Assembly (NCBI RefSeq): GCF_964340395.1
Contig: NC_135550.1
Span: 6,300,601-6,364,600, forward strand
Direction: 5' to 3'
DNA from: Glandiceps talaboti
Lineage: Eukaryota > Hemichordata > Enteropneusta > Spengelidae
Length of the DNA: 64,000 bases
In this document: piece after piece, positions 52,683 to 64,000 of the stretch
Position numbering within the stretch: the first letter of the stretch is position 1
How the letters are laid out: the number at the start of each line of letters is the position of its first letter
The notes under the pieces: model-generated
Told to the model about the DNA's origin: nothing
Database searches by the model: none
The model's input: the letters and a program-made list of their open reading frames with translations, nothing else
Made by a program: the position numbers and the translations under genes

Positions 52683-55479
52683 ATGATGTCATTTCCTAGT
52701 ATTCCTCCACAGTATCCTGCAGGTAAGTTTTTAAAATTTCACTTAAAGCAAAACTAAATATATTCAAAGTGAAATGTTTTCTTGGCCACTGCATCGAAAG
52801 GCACTGAGGCGGAAGATACCGATGTCGAAATATGTATACTATCTGACAAGTATAACACTATTTACGTCGAATTCTAGCTATGTGGTTGGTATAGAATTCG
52901 ACATACAATTGTATGCAGATTTTGAAGAAAATGCCATTTAAAGTAGCATTCTATATTCTGACATTAGAATATCATTAATTCCCTGGACCAGCTTATCCAC
53001 ATCACAACTATACTCTCAGGCCAGATGAATTGAATACGGACCCAGTTCCGATTCCATCCCTGAGTGGTGGTGAAACACGGTGGATATGGTAAGCACATTT
53101 GACCGATCGCAATGTCTATAGCTGATGTTGTAATTAAAACTCATGACGATGGTAGAGATATTTTATCAACTGTTGCCAACTCTAACTCCCTCAACCCCTT
53201 TACTTACTCCGGACCCCTCCATTTCCCCCTTCATCATCCTTCTTTAAGCCGGTTCATCAATTATTCATTATGCACGATTTGTTCTTTACAACCGAATAAA
53301 CAGACATGAAAAGTAATACATAGAACTATATCTTTTTTTCAAGCACCTTTTAAGTTTTCATAAATGTTTCTTTTGCAGTTTACAAACACTAAGTTACGAG
53401 CAAAGAGCGGAGTTAAGAGTGCAACTAGCCGAGGAAAGGAGGCAGGCTAGAATCAATGTTGAGAGAGGTTTAGCTGAAAAGAGACAACTCGCTCAGCTTG
53501 AAGCAGAAATTATGGGACAGCATTCAGTACATACTCCTCTCAGACTTGCAAAAACAGCATCAGTATACACCCATCAACGTACAAGTCGCCCTGTAACCAT
53601 GAGTGTTATCCCATCAACCCAGCGCTGTGAACAGTTTCCGTCAACCTCAAAACAGTTTTCTGACTTTAAGCAACCTTCAGTTGCAACCACTAGTAGTACC
53701 TATCAGCCATGTCCGTCATCTTCTAAACAGGTGCCTACTTTACAAGTTCGTCATCAACAACCACAAATCCAGCCACTTATGTCTGCATACCAACGTGAGC
53801 TGATGCAATATAAACAGTTGAGAGAGAAACAAAGTGCTGTTGCTGCAATACAAGGAAATAGGGAACATTCTACCCCCTCGAAACCTATTTGTGAAAGGTT
53901 TGGAGAAGGACATCCTAGTCATATACAAGTAAATACGACTACCACGCAAGCAGCTACACCATCCGAACCTGAGGTAAAGAAAGAACGTCCAATGACAGCA
54001 TTTGCTCGAATGAGGGCAAAGTTGATGGGAGGAGTCGTTCCTCAAAAAGTGGAAGTAACAAACCAAACCTTACTGAACGTCAAACAAATATCTAACAAAC
54101 CCAGCACAAGTTCACAGCAAGCACCCTCAGCCGGTCCATCTAACGAATTTACAAAGAAAGAGCGTCCAATGACAGCATTTGCTCGAATGAGGGCAAAGTT
54201 GATGGGAGGAGTCGTTCCTCAAAAAGTGGAAGTAACAAACCAAACCTTGCTGAACGTAAAACAGATACCTACGAAACCCAGCACAAGCTCACAGCAAGCA
54301 GCTACAACCGGTCCATCTAACGAACTTACAAAGAAAGAACGTCCAATGACAGCATTTGCCCGAATGAGGGCAAAGTTGATGGGAGGAGTGGTTCCTCAAA
54401 AAGTAGACACTAATCCATCCATATTGGACACTAGTAAAATACCAAAGATACCGAAGAAGTCAGTATATGATGGACTCAGACGAAAATTGATATGTGGTGC
54501 AGCCAAAGACAATAAAATAGACATTACTGGTCAGAAGTTGCCAGAAATGAGAATACCGACAGAAGCAAAGAAACGAGCTAGAATGTAAGTAGAGATTGAT
54601 TTGTTACTTACTTCACAGAATATTGGTCATAGTTGCCATGGCGATGGGAAATGATCCGGATATTTATTTATTGAGGATTGGTAATTAATGTAATTAACAA
54701 CGTTATTTTTTTAAACAACGTGAAATAATACAAACCAATTCAAGTTCGTATTTGTAATTAAATATTGTTAAAATATGAAAATGTATATAAAAAAAAGAAG
54801 AAGAAGAAGAAGAAGAAGAAGAAGAAGAAGAAGAAGAAGGAGGAGGAGGAGGAGGAGGAGGAGGAGGAGGAGGAGGAGGAGGAGGAGGAGGAGGAGGAGG
54901 AGGAGAAGAAGAAGAAGAAGAAGAAGAAGAAGAAGAAGAAGAAGAAGAAGAAGAAGAAGAAGAAGAAGAAGAAGAAGAAGAAGAAGAAGAAGAAGAAGAA
55001 GAAGAAGAAGAAGAAGAAGAAGAAGAAGAAGAAAAAGGTTGTTACTTTACGTAGGAAGTGATTTGAAAACGAACTGGTGACATTTGAATACAGCTAAAAC
55101 AAGTAATCACAACTAATCGAATTATTTTGTAATCGTTGTGTTTCAATACGTGGAAGCAACAGTGGCAATCACTGGACGTGATATGTATCGATTGCTTCCT
55201 GTACGTACAGTAACAATTTAAGAAAACAAAACATTTTACGCCGTAACGGTACGCCCTCAGGCATCGACGGACGTTTTTGCGCAAGGTCAGTGATAGCTGA
55301 GCGAGACGACGTATCTTACTGTCTAGGCATACAGAATTCGTGTCTATTTCACTATTTACAAAAATACCATGTGACCGTTTCCCCACTGACATACAGCATG
55401 TCTGTGTTTTTTTTCTATTATCAGTGAGGATGACGGAATTGAGGAGAAAAGGGTTGCTAAGAAACCCAAAAATGAATAG
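52683..55479 (+). CDS. Unrecognised protein with three 59-residue repeats and a basic C-terminus, 4 coding exons, 465 aa
   Basis: Coding exons: 52683-52722, 52992-53088, 53379-54584, 55425-55479 (TAG), total 1398 nt, all junctions in phase. I do not recognise the family. Visible parts: a Pro-rich start (MMSFPSIPPQYP); a charged, probably coiled-coil segment at about residues 50-90 (EQRAELRVQLAEERRQAR); a Ser/Gln/Thr-rich middle; then three copies of a 59-residue unit starting at residues 246, 305 and 364, each with ERPMTAFARMRAKLMGG and PQKV; and a basic tail with KKRAR followed by EEKRVAKKPKNE, which looks like a nuclear localisation signal. If exon 3 is not spliced the frame stops at once (ATG TAA across the GTAAGT donor), so splicing to exon 4 is the better model. 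It lies between two paralogous membrane-protein genes on the same strand. Confidence 0.85.
53977..54410 (+). repeat. Coding tandem repeat, 177-bp unit, about 2.5 copies
   Basis: Within exon 3 of the 465-aa gene the block starting AAGAAAGA(A/G)CGTCCAATG begins at 53977, 54154 and 54331, an exact 177-bp period (59 codons). The first two units are nearly identical throughout; the third matches for about 80 bp and then diverges after the PQKV codons. Nucleotide identity, including third positions, is very high, implying recent duplication or gene conversion. Confidence 0.95.
54795..55033. repeat. Microsatellite (AAG)n with central (AGG)n, about 240 bp
   Basis: Pure purine trinucleotide array in the last coding intron of the 465-aa gene. 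Apparent poly-Lys, poly-Arg and poly-Glu ORFs are artefacts. Confidence 0.99.
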
Positions 55480-55656
55480 ATTATATCTTCCAGCAGTTTT
55501 GATATGAAATAAGGTAAGTTGTACAACGTATATACGATTATAAGCCATAACTGACTGAGACCATTATAGCATATTGGTTGACGTGAATCTATCTGTCATA
55601 TCACGACTATTAATATTGGTGGCAGTACAAGTTCGGAACTTTCAGCTTTACACTGA

Positions 55657-55704
<48 letters not shown>

Positions 55705-56020
55705 CTGTTATAGTATTAAGAAATTGACATTCAAAATATTGCTATAGTCTTGTTATAGTAGCTAGTGATAAAAAAATACACACCATACCTACCATTAACT
55801 CATACTCTTTTTTTTTGTTTTTTTTTCTACATTGCAGGTGGTCTACTACGAGACAACGAACTTAGTTTACCGAAGTGAATGTTAATTAAGAGAAATACAC
55901 TTACGATTTATTATTTTTTTGAAAACAACAATATTTTTTATGGATTTTATTATTTATAGTGTATAATATTATATGAAGAATTTTGATGCAATAAACCATT
56001 TTTGTAACATTTCAAATATT
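55480..56020 (+). other. 3' UTR of the 465-aa gene, with an intron and poly(A) signal
   Basis: After the stop at 55477-55479 a good donor (AAG|GTAAGT) follows 55513, and a pyrimidine-rich acceptor (TTCTACATTGCAG) precedes 55839. The last exon carries AATAAA at about 55990, 150 bp downstream. The intron would lie only 34 nt after the stop codon, closer than the usual 50-55 nt limit for nonsense-mediated decay. A (CAA)n run lies inside the intron at about 55658-55705. Confidence 0.6.
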
Positions 56021-56486
56021 TGGCTGTGACCTCACTTATTCCAGTTGCTCACATTGTCCTTTTAGCGAAAGGTTTAAGAAAGAGTTTTGAGTTTAGACTT
56101 TGAAGCTGAGATCAACATTCTTAGAATTTACTGATTGGTTTACATAATTGTTTAACCGAAAATTAACTTTTATCATAATAGGCCATTCCAGACCGCAAAC
56201 AGGAAATTGAGAATACAGCGCCCTCACTCAAATTGGGGTTATTATCATCGTCTCACAGTACCGTTTCTTAAGAGCTTTGTCCCTTGGTATTCTGTAGAAG
56301 TGGAAATCAGGGATGTTTTTCGTATTATTCAGACATCGCGAAGAAAGCAGCAGCGCTCTATGATTAACCAACTTTTCCATTTATACCCCCAGGGTACACA
56401 CAGCCCAGGAAATAGAGCGCCACCATGGCAAATTTTGAAAAGGCCTATTGTTCGTAAAAATAAATCTTTCTGGATCCTATAAAAGT

Positions 56487-56488
<2 letters not shown>

Positions 56489-56524
<36 letters not shown>

Positions 56525-56563
56525 GCACACGCACACGCACACACACACACACACACACACACG
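56489..56563. repeat. Microsatellite (CA)n with GCACAC variants
   Basis: Two CA runs separated by CG-containing units, downstream of the 465-aa gene. Confidence 0.98.
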
Positions 56564-57259
56564 GAGAGAATATAATATAACCTCGAGGACCTTACAGAAG
56601 GTAAAACTAGTAATGCCGAGATGATGACATTATTTTACCTCTGTTCCGTAGTCTGTTATAAAACAAATTACAGGGAAGGTAATCACATTTGTCATTCCCT
56701 CATTTAATCTGAGAGTTCAGTGAAATTTAGCAGAGAGAAATAATTTCGTATCATTACACCCCGGGCTCTATATTTCATCACTGAGTCAAAGATGGAAAAA
56801 ATAGACACACGTTTTAGTTTTTAATAGAGTTTATCCATGCTGAACTTTTAATCAAATTTACTTAGCTATATGAGTATGTAGAGGGCGTCCTGCACTTTTC
56901 TGGTTACAGCTCGGCTTCCGAAGACGATACACAAGTATATACTGGCAGTAGAATGCTTACACTAGACCCATCACAATGCGATGACTCATTTTTACATCGC
57001 ATCATCTGTATATCTCATGTAAGTCGATTGTGTATTTGATATTCGCCGTATTCTAAACTGTCGATGCTGCCGTTTGCATACAGCTTTGTCATCTGCTGTC
57101 TTGGTAAGTTGTCAATTGCATCATAGATTTCATTAGACGCTGCATCTAACACAATATTATATGAATCCGACGAGTTGATATATATCATATGTTATGACGG
57201 GTCAGGGTAATTAGGTCAGGCATACCGTAGACGGTCTGGTTTGTTTATTATGACATAAT

Positions 57260-57469
57260 ATGAGCGACTACGTGCCTCTGCTACGCGCAGTATGTTGTAT
57301 TTCTATCAATAAATATCATCCTACCTGTTCTGATTTACGTCAGGCAGAACAACAACTTTCTCGTTGGAAATGTGTGGCTGCGTATACGATTATTCTTGGA
57401 GGCGAACAAGTTTTAAATCTCGTATATTGTATTGTCTGGCCATCGGTAGTCGTACGCTCAATTTCATAA
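57260..57469 (+). pseudogene. Lone ORF resembling the first exon of the CD20/MS4A-like family
   Basis: A 69-codon frame with one hydrophobic segment. Its core IILGGEQVLNLVYCIVWPSV can be laid over [22 protein letters not shown] of paralog B with shared LG, QVL, V and CI positions, and it sits 1.3 kb upstream of that gene on the same strand. No donor is seen at the place where the paralogs splice (after WTG), and no second exon was recognised before 58759, so it is either a relic, a chance ORF or part of something else. Confidence 0.25.
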
Positions 57470-58792
57470 TGACTGCATGCAGTTTGATTTCGGCTTTGAT
57501 GTTGATTGGGTGTTGTTAATTTCCCTTGTTTTTTTTCTAACCGTATTGAGGTTGCACGATTATTTTGGTTGCTTACAGTAGGGTACCAGGTGCACGTCGA
57601 ATATTGATATTTGGTTTGCAGACATAATCATCAACTATGCTAGGCCCTGTGTATATAAAATGGAAACTTTGTTGTTCTCGTTGTTCGTTATATAAGACTA
57701 CCTTTTATCAAAATACTGCTTTCACTTAAATATATAACCATGACTCAGCTGTGCTAAATGACGTCATCGCACCCATTCGAATTATCACTTATAATGTATT
57801 TGACGTATTTTTAAATTCAAGTCATGTATGCGTTTATTTCGGTGTACATTTTGTCACGTGACCATTGGTGCCCATGTATCCATAGAATGTCAATAACTTA
57901 GCTAGCTGTGAGTAATTATAACATGGGCATATCATACTTCAAGGTCCCACTACTTCACACATACAACGTGTTTCTGGCAGGCGGTTGTTGTTTCTTTTGA
58001 TAGCCCATGCCACTTATTGGCAAATAGCTATAGGGTTAATATTCATAGCGATGTCAATCTGATTTCGAATTCCGAGCATTTCTGACACTCATAGATCTTA
58101 CGGAGTTCGATGAAGTGGTTGTCTGATTTTTTAAAGACATCTATCTAAGCGACATTTCACGATGATTTTCTTTAATAATTAGAATAGCTTTAGCTTTGTT
58201 TCTTTTAATCCAGAGGTCAGAAACCGCTCCGGGATCTACTGGAGTTAGTGTCATCACAAAACGTGGGGATGCTTAGATTTAGGTTGATGATAAGACATCT
58301 GTAGATGTCATGGTTTAGAGTAAATGGGATTAGCAAATAAATTACCAGTGGTTTTCTCATAGAACGTGGAATCCCCGATAATGTCTCCATGACGTTTACC
58401 ATCCGTTAAAATGTTGTTTGCTGCTTCGTTGCATGGTATCATTTAAACTGGTATAGCAACTATAAAAAGAAACAATGTTAGTTATTGTCAGTTAAAGAAA
58501 CGTTGCCTCCTTCCTTATATACATTTGTAAACGTTTCTTGTCAATGTATGTCTTCGATGACATGAAAAATCCTTTTCTAGAGTTAATGGCTTAATAGTGG
58601 ATTCCTCGACACTTTAGTATGCGTACGACAACTCAAAAACTAACGCTACAATTATTGCAACTAGAGCCAGGATTTGCAATGTAGACAACCATTACTCCGT
58701 CAGTCCTATGCCAACAAAAGTACATTTTGTTACAATGACACTTTCCTCCTGTTTTCAGCATGTCGTCGTGGTATTTATAAAACGTCTGCCAA

Positions 58793-61700
58793 ATGACAAC
58801 CTTGATGATGGATTGCCAAGCTTCAAGTTCAGTTCTTCGTAGTCTAGGTATCACCTTCATTGTATTAGGATGTGTACAAGTGTTATCAGGTGTTATATGC
58901 ATTCCTCTCTGTCTATCCAAGGTCAAGTACGCATGTGCAGCAATATGGACAGGTACAATCGTAAGTTTCCCTCCTAATAATGTCGTCATCTTCTTGTATT
59001 ACTGAATTGCTAACATCTAGTATCATATATATTGCAGTGTTTATTACATCGTTACAAAGTTGTATTTATAAGGGACCCAGTGTAGATCTGAGGTTTTTGT
59101 GTTGGTTTTGTTTCAAATGAAATTATATGGTGCTAATAACTGTACTTCACATCCGAAAGAGGCCTACTAAGTTCAAATTACAAATAACGAACACTTTTGC
59201 TAGAGCTGGTAAAAAATCTAATTTTAGTATAAAAACAGTCAATGTTGTCAATATTTGGACCCCTCAAGTACATTACTTTCTATTTACTCTGGAGATAAAC
59301 TTTCCACTGCAATCATTTTCTTTGTCATTACCTCAGTTACAATAAACCCAATACAATACAATACAATACAATACAATACAATACAATACAATACAATACA
59401 ATACAATACAATACAATACAATACAATACAATACAATACAATACAATACAATACAATACAATACAATAAGTATGATGCAATGCAATACTCATTTGTTTGG
59501 TTGGTTGGTTGGTTGGTTGGTTGGTTGGTTGGTTGGTTGGTTGGTTGGTTGGTTGGTTGGTTGGTCAATTTTTAAAAAATACATTTCAACATACGAATTT
59601 TAATTCATCTGATGATTTTTATATTTACACTATGAATAAATTGATTTGACGAAAAGTTGTAAAATGTCATTGATCCATGGTATACGGACTCTGACACAAG
59701 AATTAAGTCGGACAGCTGACTGACGACGTACCGATACTTTCTTTTGAATCACACAGATTATTCTAACAGGATTTATGGGAATAATGAGTGGCAGAAATAT
59801 CACTCGACAACTTTGTGTGAGTACACCTTTAAAAAGTTCCAAAGTTGTCCTATGTTATAACATACTAGCATTACGTAATGTTTTATATCGTGTATCATAT
59901 GGCAGTTCTTTTGCAGATCGTTTAAATTTTGAAACAATAGCCAGAGCTAATAGAATTAAACCAAATGTACCCAAAGTGGCTATATTTTCATCATTCAATC
60001 GCACGAGGGCGTGATACACTTTCTCTATCCACGGTGGAAAGAACGACTAAGTCCGAGATGAAGATGCTACTAAATTGTATTCCACCCAATCATAACAAAT
60101 TTGATAGTATTTATAATAGCAAATCTGCCACTTTGCTTGATAGAAAAAATTTCATCATTAAATATGACTTAAGAGGTGTTATTTTCACGATTTAATTGGT
60201 GAAATTAGTAATTTCATTTATTTTTACTTTGTGTTTTGTAGCTATTCAGTTTCCTCGTCTTAAGCCTTCTGAGTATCTTCGTATCATTTGCTGGTTGGAG
60301 TGTAGCAGTCGCGTCCATGTCGGCTGACAGCGTCCTCTACGACGTATTTGGTAGCAAAGCAGAGAACAGTGATCATACATCAGGGCAAACATACCCTAAC
60401 GTCTACTACAGAAAAGAAAGTGAAAGTAAAAATCAGACATTGACTGTCTCACCACGATATAATGCTGGTGCTGTGTCGGACGATGATTACGTAGCTAGCA
60501 TATCACTTCATTCATTTGGTCTCGTTTTGTCGTTTATTGAAATGGTGCTCGCACTGGTCGCCTCCATCATCTCTTTCATATCTATTCGAAAGCAACGAAA
60601 TGCTACGGTTAGTAAATGTTTGTAATTATAAATATTTTGTGACTAACACAGAGCGAAATCATTTGATAAATTTTAACCCTAAAATAAATAAAATTCGTTA
60701 ACAAGAGTTAGCAGGTGATTCAAATCTAACCTCAGACCACTATAGCTATATCGTGTCCCGAGGTCAAAGGTGAAGTTTGACAAATAGTCTGATTCGAAAA
60801 TGTAAGATTGTTATCCTTTATTTTAGTTTCAACTTGCTTCTCCTCATAATATTGGTAATTTCTTATTAATTAAATTGAATGACTGAATTTCTTATTAATT
60901 ATACACAGGGCGCCGTTGTGTACCAGACACCCGTACAACAGGTAGTAGTCTTACAGCAAGGGTATCACTTAGAACGCCAACGTAACGGTACATTGGCAGT
61001 TGTACACTCAAGTAAGTAGGAGTTGGATTTCTGTATAGTATGTAGTGCATAGAGTTCACTATAAATGATGGTATCATGATGCCAGACGAAAACGTACGTA
61101 AGTTTCAGAGATGTTTCAGATATGATAACTATTCGCAGTCTAGTCTTGTAATAAGACATCTGGTCTGTGCTACGACGGTTGCCGAACAAAAGCCGAAGGA
61201 TGGGAGTACTCGGAGCGCACCCTGTACTCTTGCCTGTCTTTCACCGTATGCCATGCAATTACTGATTTTTTAGCATCTTTCCTCGTCAAGTAGAGACAGG
61301 TTATAGGAAAAATGATGAGACAGCAGTGAAAGTTATATTCCTTTCACAACTTATCTAAGGACTTTAAGGGCGAGATCGATAGTTCAATGTAGGTGAAAAA
61401 AAATCCTAAATTCCTGTACTTAGGCCTCAGACCCCAACCACCCCCACTCCCACCCACCCTTTTAACTAAATTGTCCAAAATTGAAAATTGATTCAAACAG
61501 CACAATGGATATCCAATCAGTGTGTAGTATGTAGTGCTATGAATATAAAAGCCAATATGTAGTGAGGAAAAAATAGTTCTTATATTGACTCTTTTCTTTA
61601 CTTTAGTGCCATGCATTTACTGTACCAAAAATTCATCCATTTCTCAATTTGTGACATTTTTAAAGAAATATTAATATTTGTATTTAGGGTACAAAACATC

Positions 61701-62146
61701 CATTAACAGTAAAATCAATTTTGTAGGATGAGGACTAAAATGGCTCAAACACCCCCTCCCCCCCCACCACCCTCCAAGTAAAAGAATTCAGTTTTTTATC
61801 CTACATTGAACTACTGATTTCGCACCTTAACATGTGCGGGGAGACCCACTTTGGGTTCCTTCATCCACAGTTAATCTCATTGGCATTGCATATAGGTTAC
61901 GTTTTGCCTGTAAACATAAATGTGATTTCTTGTATTTTGTCTATAGACACGGGAACCCAACAAGTAACTCAAAGCCAACAAACAAACACACCCACTATAA
62001 TGGAACTACCTTGTGTCACATCTCAACCACCTTCAGCAAGTAACCATGGTAACCAAGAAATTCCTACAGCACCAACAGCTAACAACTTTGGACCCCCTCC
62101 TGCGTATGCCGTGGTAGATACGGGTGAAATACCAATCAATCTGTGA
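58793..62146 (+). CDS. CD20/MS4A-like four-pass membrane protein with PPPAY tail, paralog B, 5 exons, 298 aa
   Basis: Coding exons: 58793-58960, 59757-59816, 60242-60607, 60909-61011, 61947-62146 (TGA), total 897 nt. Intron phases (0,0,0,1) and the role of each exon match paralog A: exon 1 holds TM1 and the start of TM2 (IWTG, compare LWTG), exon 2 finishes TM2 ([11 protein letters not shown]), exon 3 holds TM3, loop and TM4, exon 4 begins AVVYQT (paralog A: TVVYQT), exon 5 ends with the Pro-rich tail and PPPAY (residues 282-286). The loop between TM3 and TM4 is longer than in A, has no cysteine and carries an N-glycosylation sequon (NQT). The first coding exon begins after an acceptor at 58758 and holds a six-codon upstream ORF (starting at 58760) before the main start. 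A noncoding first exon is likely; a GTAAGT donor at 57103 is one candidate. Confidence 0.9.
59351..59565. repeat. Microsatellite (AATAC)n followed by (GGTT)n
   Basis: About 118 bp of a pentamer (59351-59468), then about 67 bp of GGTT (59499-59565). First intron of four-pass paralog B. Confidence 0.99.
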
Positions 62147-62340
62147 ACAAAGTAAACACACAGTCCCTCTCCCCTTTGGTGGGTAATGTAGAATAAGAAA
62201 TAAGACATTCGTTGAAAGTCCTCATATCGTCGGCAGAATAATTGCAGTAGGGAAGACCTATCACCCTGATAGAGCGCACATTCACTTCCGGGATGCACTT
62301 TAAAAACTTATCAAGGAGAAGGTGCTGCTATTAAATTACC

Positions 62341-62540
62341 TATTTCACATCGTCTATGCTCCTCCTTTGCGAACATCACTATGTTACTTGTTACATTCAA
62401 ATCTTTTCAAGCAGAAGGCTCGACTTACATTATATTATAGTATTTCACATCTTCTGTGCTCGTCGTTTGCGAACACTCACTTTGTACTTGCTAGAGGGCG
62501 CACACACATTCAAATCTTTTCAAGCAGAAGGCTCGACCAA
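62341..62540. repeat. Direct duplication, about 85-110 bp
   Basis: TATTTCACATC(G/T)TCT(A/G)TGCTC, TTTGCGAACA and TCAAATCTTTTCAAGCAGAA occur at 62341 and again at 62451. Just downstream of the four-pass paralog B stop codon, probably in its 3' UTR. Confidence 0.8.
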
Positions 62541-62948
62541 TACCTAATCAGTTTGATCATGCTGATACTAATCTAACATCCTCTGGTGGATATTTTATTT
62601 AGAAATGGAAATTATATTTCTGGATACACTATTCAGTAACCTTTGCAGACAACACCGTATCACAGCCAATCGATAACAGACAGATTGAGAATTTGTACCG
62701 TCTACAAACTCGACTCTAGACGAAGTAAACCGAGGTGTGTATGGAGATTAACGATGATAACTTGTCAATTCAATGGATGTATACTGTGGAGTCGATTATA
62801 AAATACACGAACAGGCAATCAAGTGTACATGTTTTGTACTACTGTGTGTCGGAACAATTTGATGTATCATAATGACATTGTTAATATATTCATAAAGCAG
62901 TGAAGTTAGAGAGATATGTGTTTATGTGTGTGTATATGAATGTGTGTG

Positions 62949-63016
62949 AGTATGTATGTATGTATGTATGTATGTATGTATGTATGTATGTATGTATGTA
63001 TGTATGTATGTATGTA
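62949..63016. repeat. Microsatellite (TATG)n
   Basis: About 17 copies of TATG, downstream of four-pass paralog B. Confidence 0.98.
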
Positions 63017-63780
63017 GCATAATGTTAGAATACTGCATCATTGTAGAAATCATAACGAATGTTGCATGTCACCGTTGAATGTCTGCAAAGTTTGATATAA
63101 GCAGTTATTGTCATAAAAGAATATAAAAAGTGTCATTTTTGTCATCACATGCCGTTTTATTCCCCATCATTCCGCACTTATATTTGTTCAAAGGTTTGCA
63201 GAAATCAGTAAAAAAAATTCGCACTTAAAAGAAAATCACAGTAGTTTACGTGACATTACTGTCAGACTATACACCCCTTTATCATGGTCAGTCTACATTA
63301 TTACGGTGGCAGTGACACATGACCGACTTTCTTGTTTGCAGTGACTTCAACAAGATTAAAACACATAATTTTGATATAGCCTATGTGGAGCAATGCAAAT
63401 TATTCGACATTATTAGTTAGTTAAGGTTGTTTGTAATTTTATAAAAACGACTTCTCCATTTCAATGTCGTACTTGCATGTAAATTGTCAGCAGCGATTCA
63501 ACACTAGTATGACATATAGTAGCATGATTAATGCAAATAAAGATCTACTCTGCCACAATATTGTTTCCGTCAGTAATGGGCAATAACCAACCCGTCAGCC
63601 CTCGAAGCCAAATACAAGCATAATGTCAGGCAGATAACGACCTCGTTTGCTGGCAAATAATGACACTCAACGTCTTTTTAGCACCCTTCTTCCATTTTGA
63701 GATTATTCATTCACACTAATTTGAAATGTTATTTCCAGAGAACGACGTATGTAATTCCAATTGAAACAGATGTTCATTTA

Positions 63781-63934
63781 AAACAAACAAACAAACAAAC
63801 AAACATACACACATACATACATACATACATACATACATACATACATACATACATACATACATACATACATACATACATACATACATACATACATTCATAC
63901 ATACATACATACATACATACATACATACATACAT

Positions 63935-63977
<43 letters not shown>

Positions 63978-64000
63978 TACATACATACATACATACATAC
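63781..64000. repeat. Microsatellite (CAAA)n / (CATA)n / (CAGA)n, cut by the window end
   Basis: Over 200 bp of tetramers running off the end of the window. Confidence 0.99.

Larger units (their letters stand above)
56020..58758. other. Intergenic stretch upstream of four-pass paralog B
   Basis: CA repeat, the lone ORF at 57260 and a possible noncoding exon ending at 57102 before a GTAAGT donor. Nothing else recognised. Confidence 0.5.
62147..63780. other. Downstream flank of four-pass paralog B
   Basis: Probably 3' UTR at first, including the 62.3-62.5-kb duplication, then unique sequence with a TATG repeat. AATAAA appears at about 63536. No gene recognised. Confidence 0.5.

Noticed and set aside
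53740-54066. 108-codon minus-strand ORF
   Set aside because: A shadow of the 465-aa gene exon 3.
54765-55080. Poly-Lys/Glu and poly-Arg ORFs of about 100 codons
   Set aside because: Pure products of the AAG/AGG array in an intron.
55042-55548. 168-codon minus-strand ORF
   Set aside because: Antisense to the last coding exon of the 465-aa gene; composition is not protein-like.
59775-60195. Plus-strand ORFs between exons 2 and 3 of paralog B
   Set aside because: They begin in exon 2 and read through its GTGAGT donor; the sequence is better explained as intron.

Overview
The window is AT-rich animal DNA: genes are split into short exons with GT-AG introns of about 0.1-3.5 kb, intergenic DNA is full of microsatellites, minisatellites, MITE-like inverted-repeat elements, tRNA-derived SINEs and decayed LINE tails, and CpG-type or operon-type organisation is absent. 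The gene families (SLC29/ENT, CRAL-TRIO, FABP, CD20/MS4A-like four-pass proteins) fit an invertebrate, most likely a marine deuterostome such as a hemichordate or cephalochordate, but the sequence alone does not fix the phylum.

Minus-strand half (about 4.9-37.6 kb). A 13-exon equilibrative nucleoside transporter gene (SLC29/ENT, 523 aa) runs from 22408 down to 4880, with a possible 5' noncoding exon near 25.3 kb. Next comes a 4-exon CRAL-TRIO lipid-transfer protein (315 aa, alpha-tocopherol-transfer-protein/clavesin group, 33228 to 29499). A fatty-acid-binding protein (136 aa) follows at 37538-37128 and is uninterrupted by introns, unlike the usual four-exon FABP gene.

Plus-strand half (about 42.5-62.2 kb). 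Two paralogous CD20/MS4A-like four-pass membrane genes (276 and 298 aa) have the same five-exon layout and the same intron phases, and both end in a cytoplasmic PPPAY motif of the kind bound by WW domains. Between them, on the same strand, lies an unrecognised 465-aa gene whose protein carries three nearly identical 59-residue repeats and a basic, nuclear-localisation-like tail. A lone ORF at 57260-57469 resembles the first exon of the four-pass family and may be a third, decayed or undescribed member.

All five reconstructed reading frames close exactly (exon lengths sum to multiples of three and all junctions are in phase). I checked this by hand from the sequence. No RNA gene, CRISPR array, bacterial-type feature or virus-like element was recognised. 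Lipid carriers (FABP and CRAL-TRIO) happen to be neighbours, but nothing in the sequence shows that they work together.
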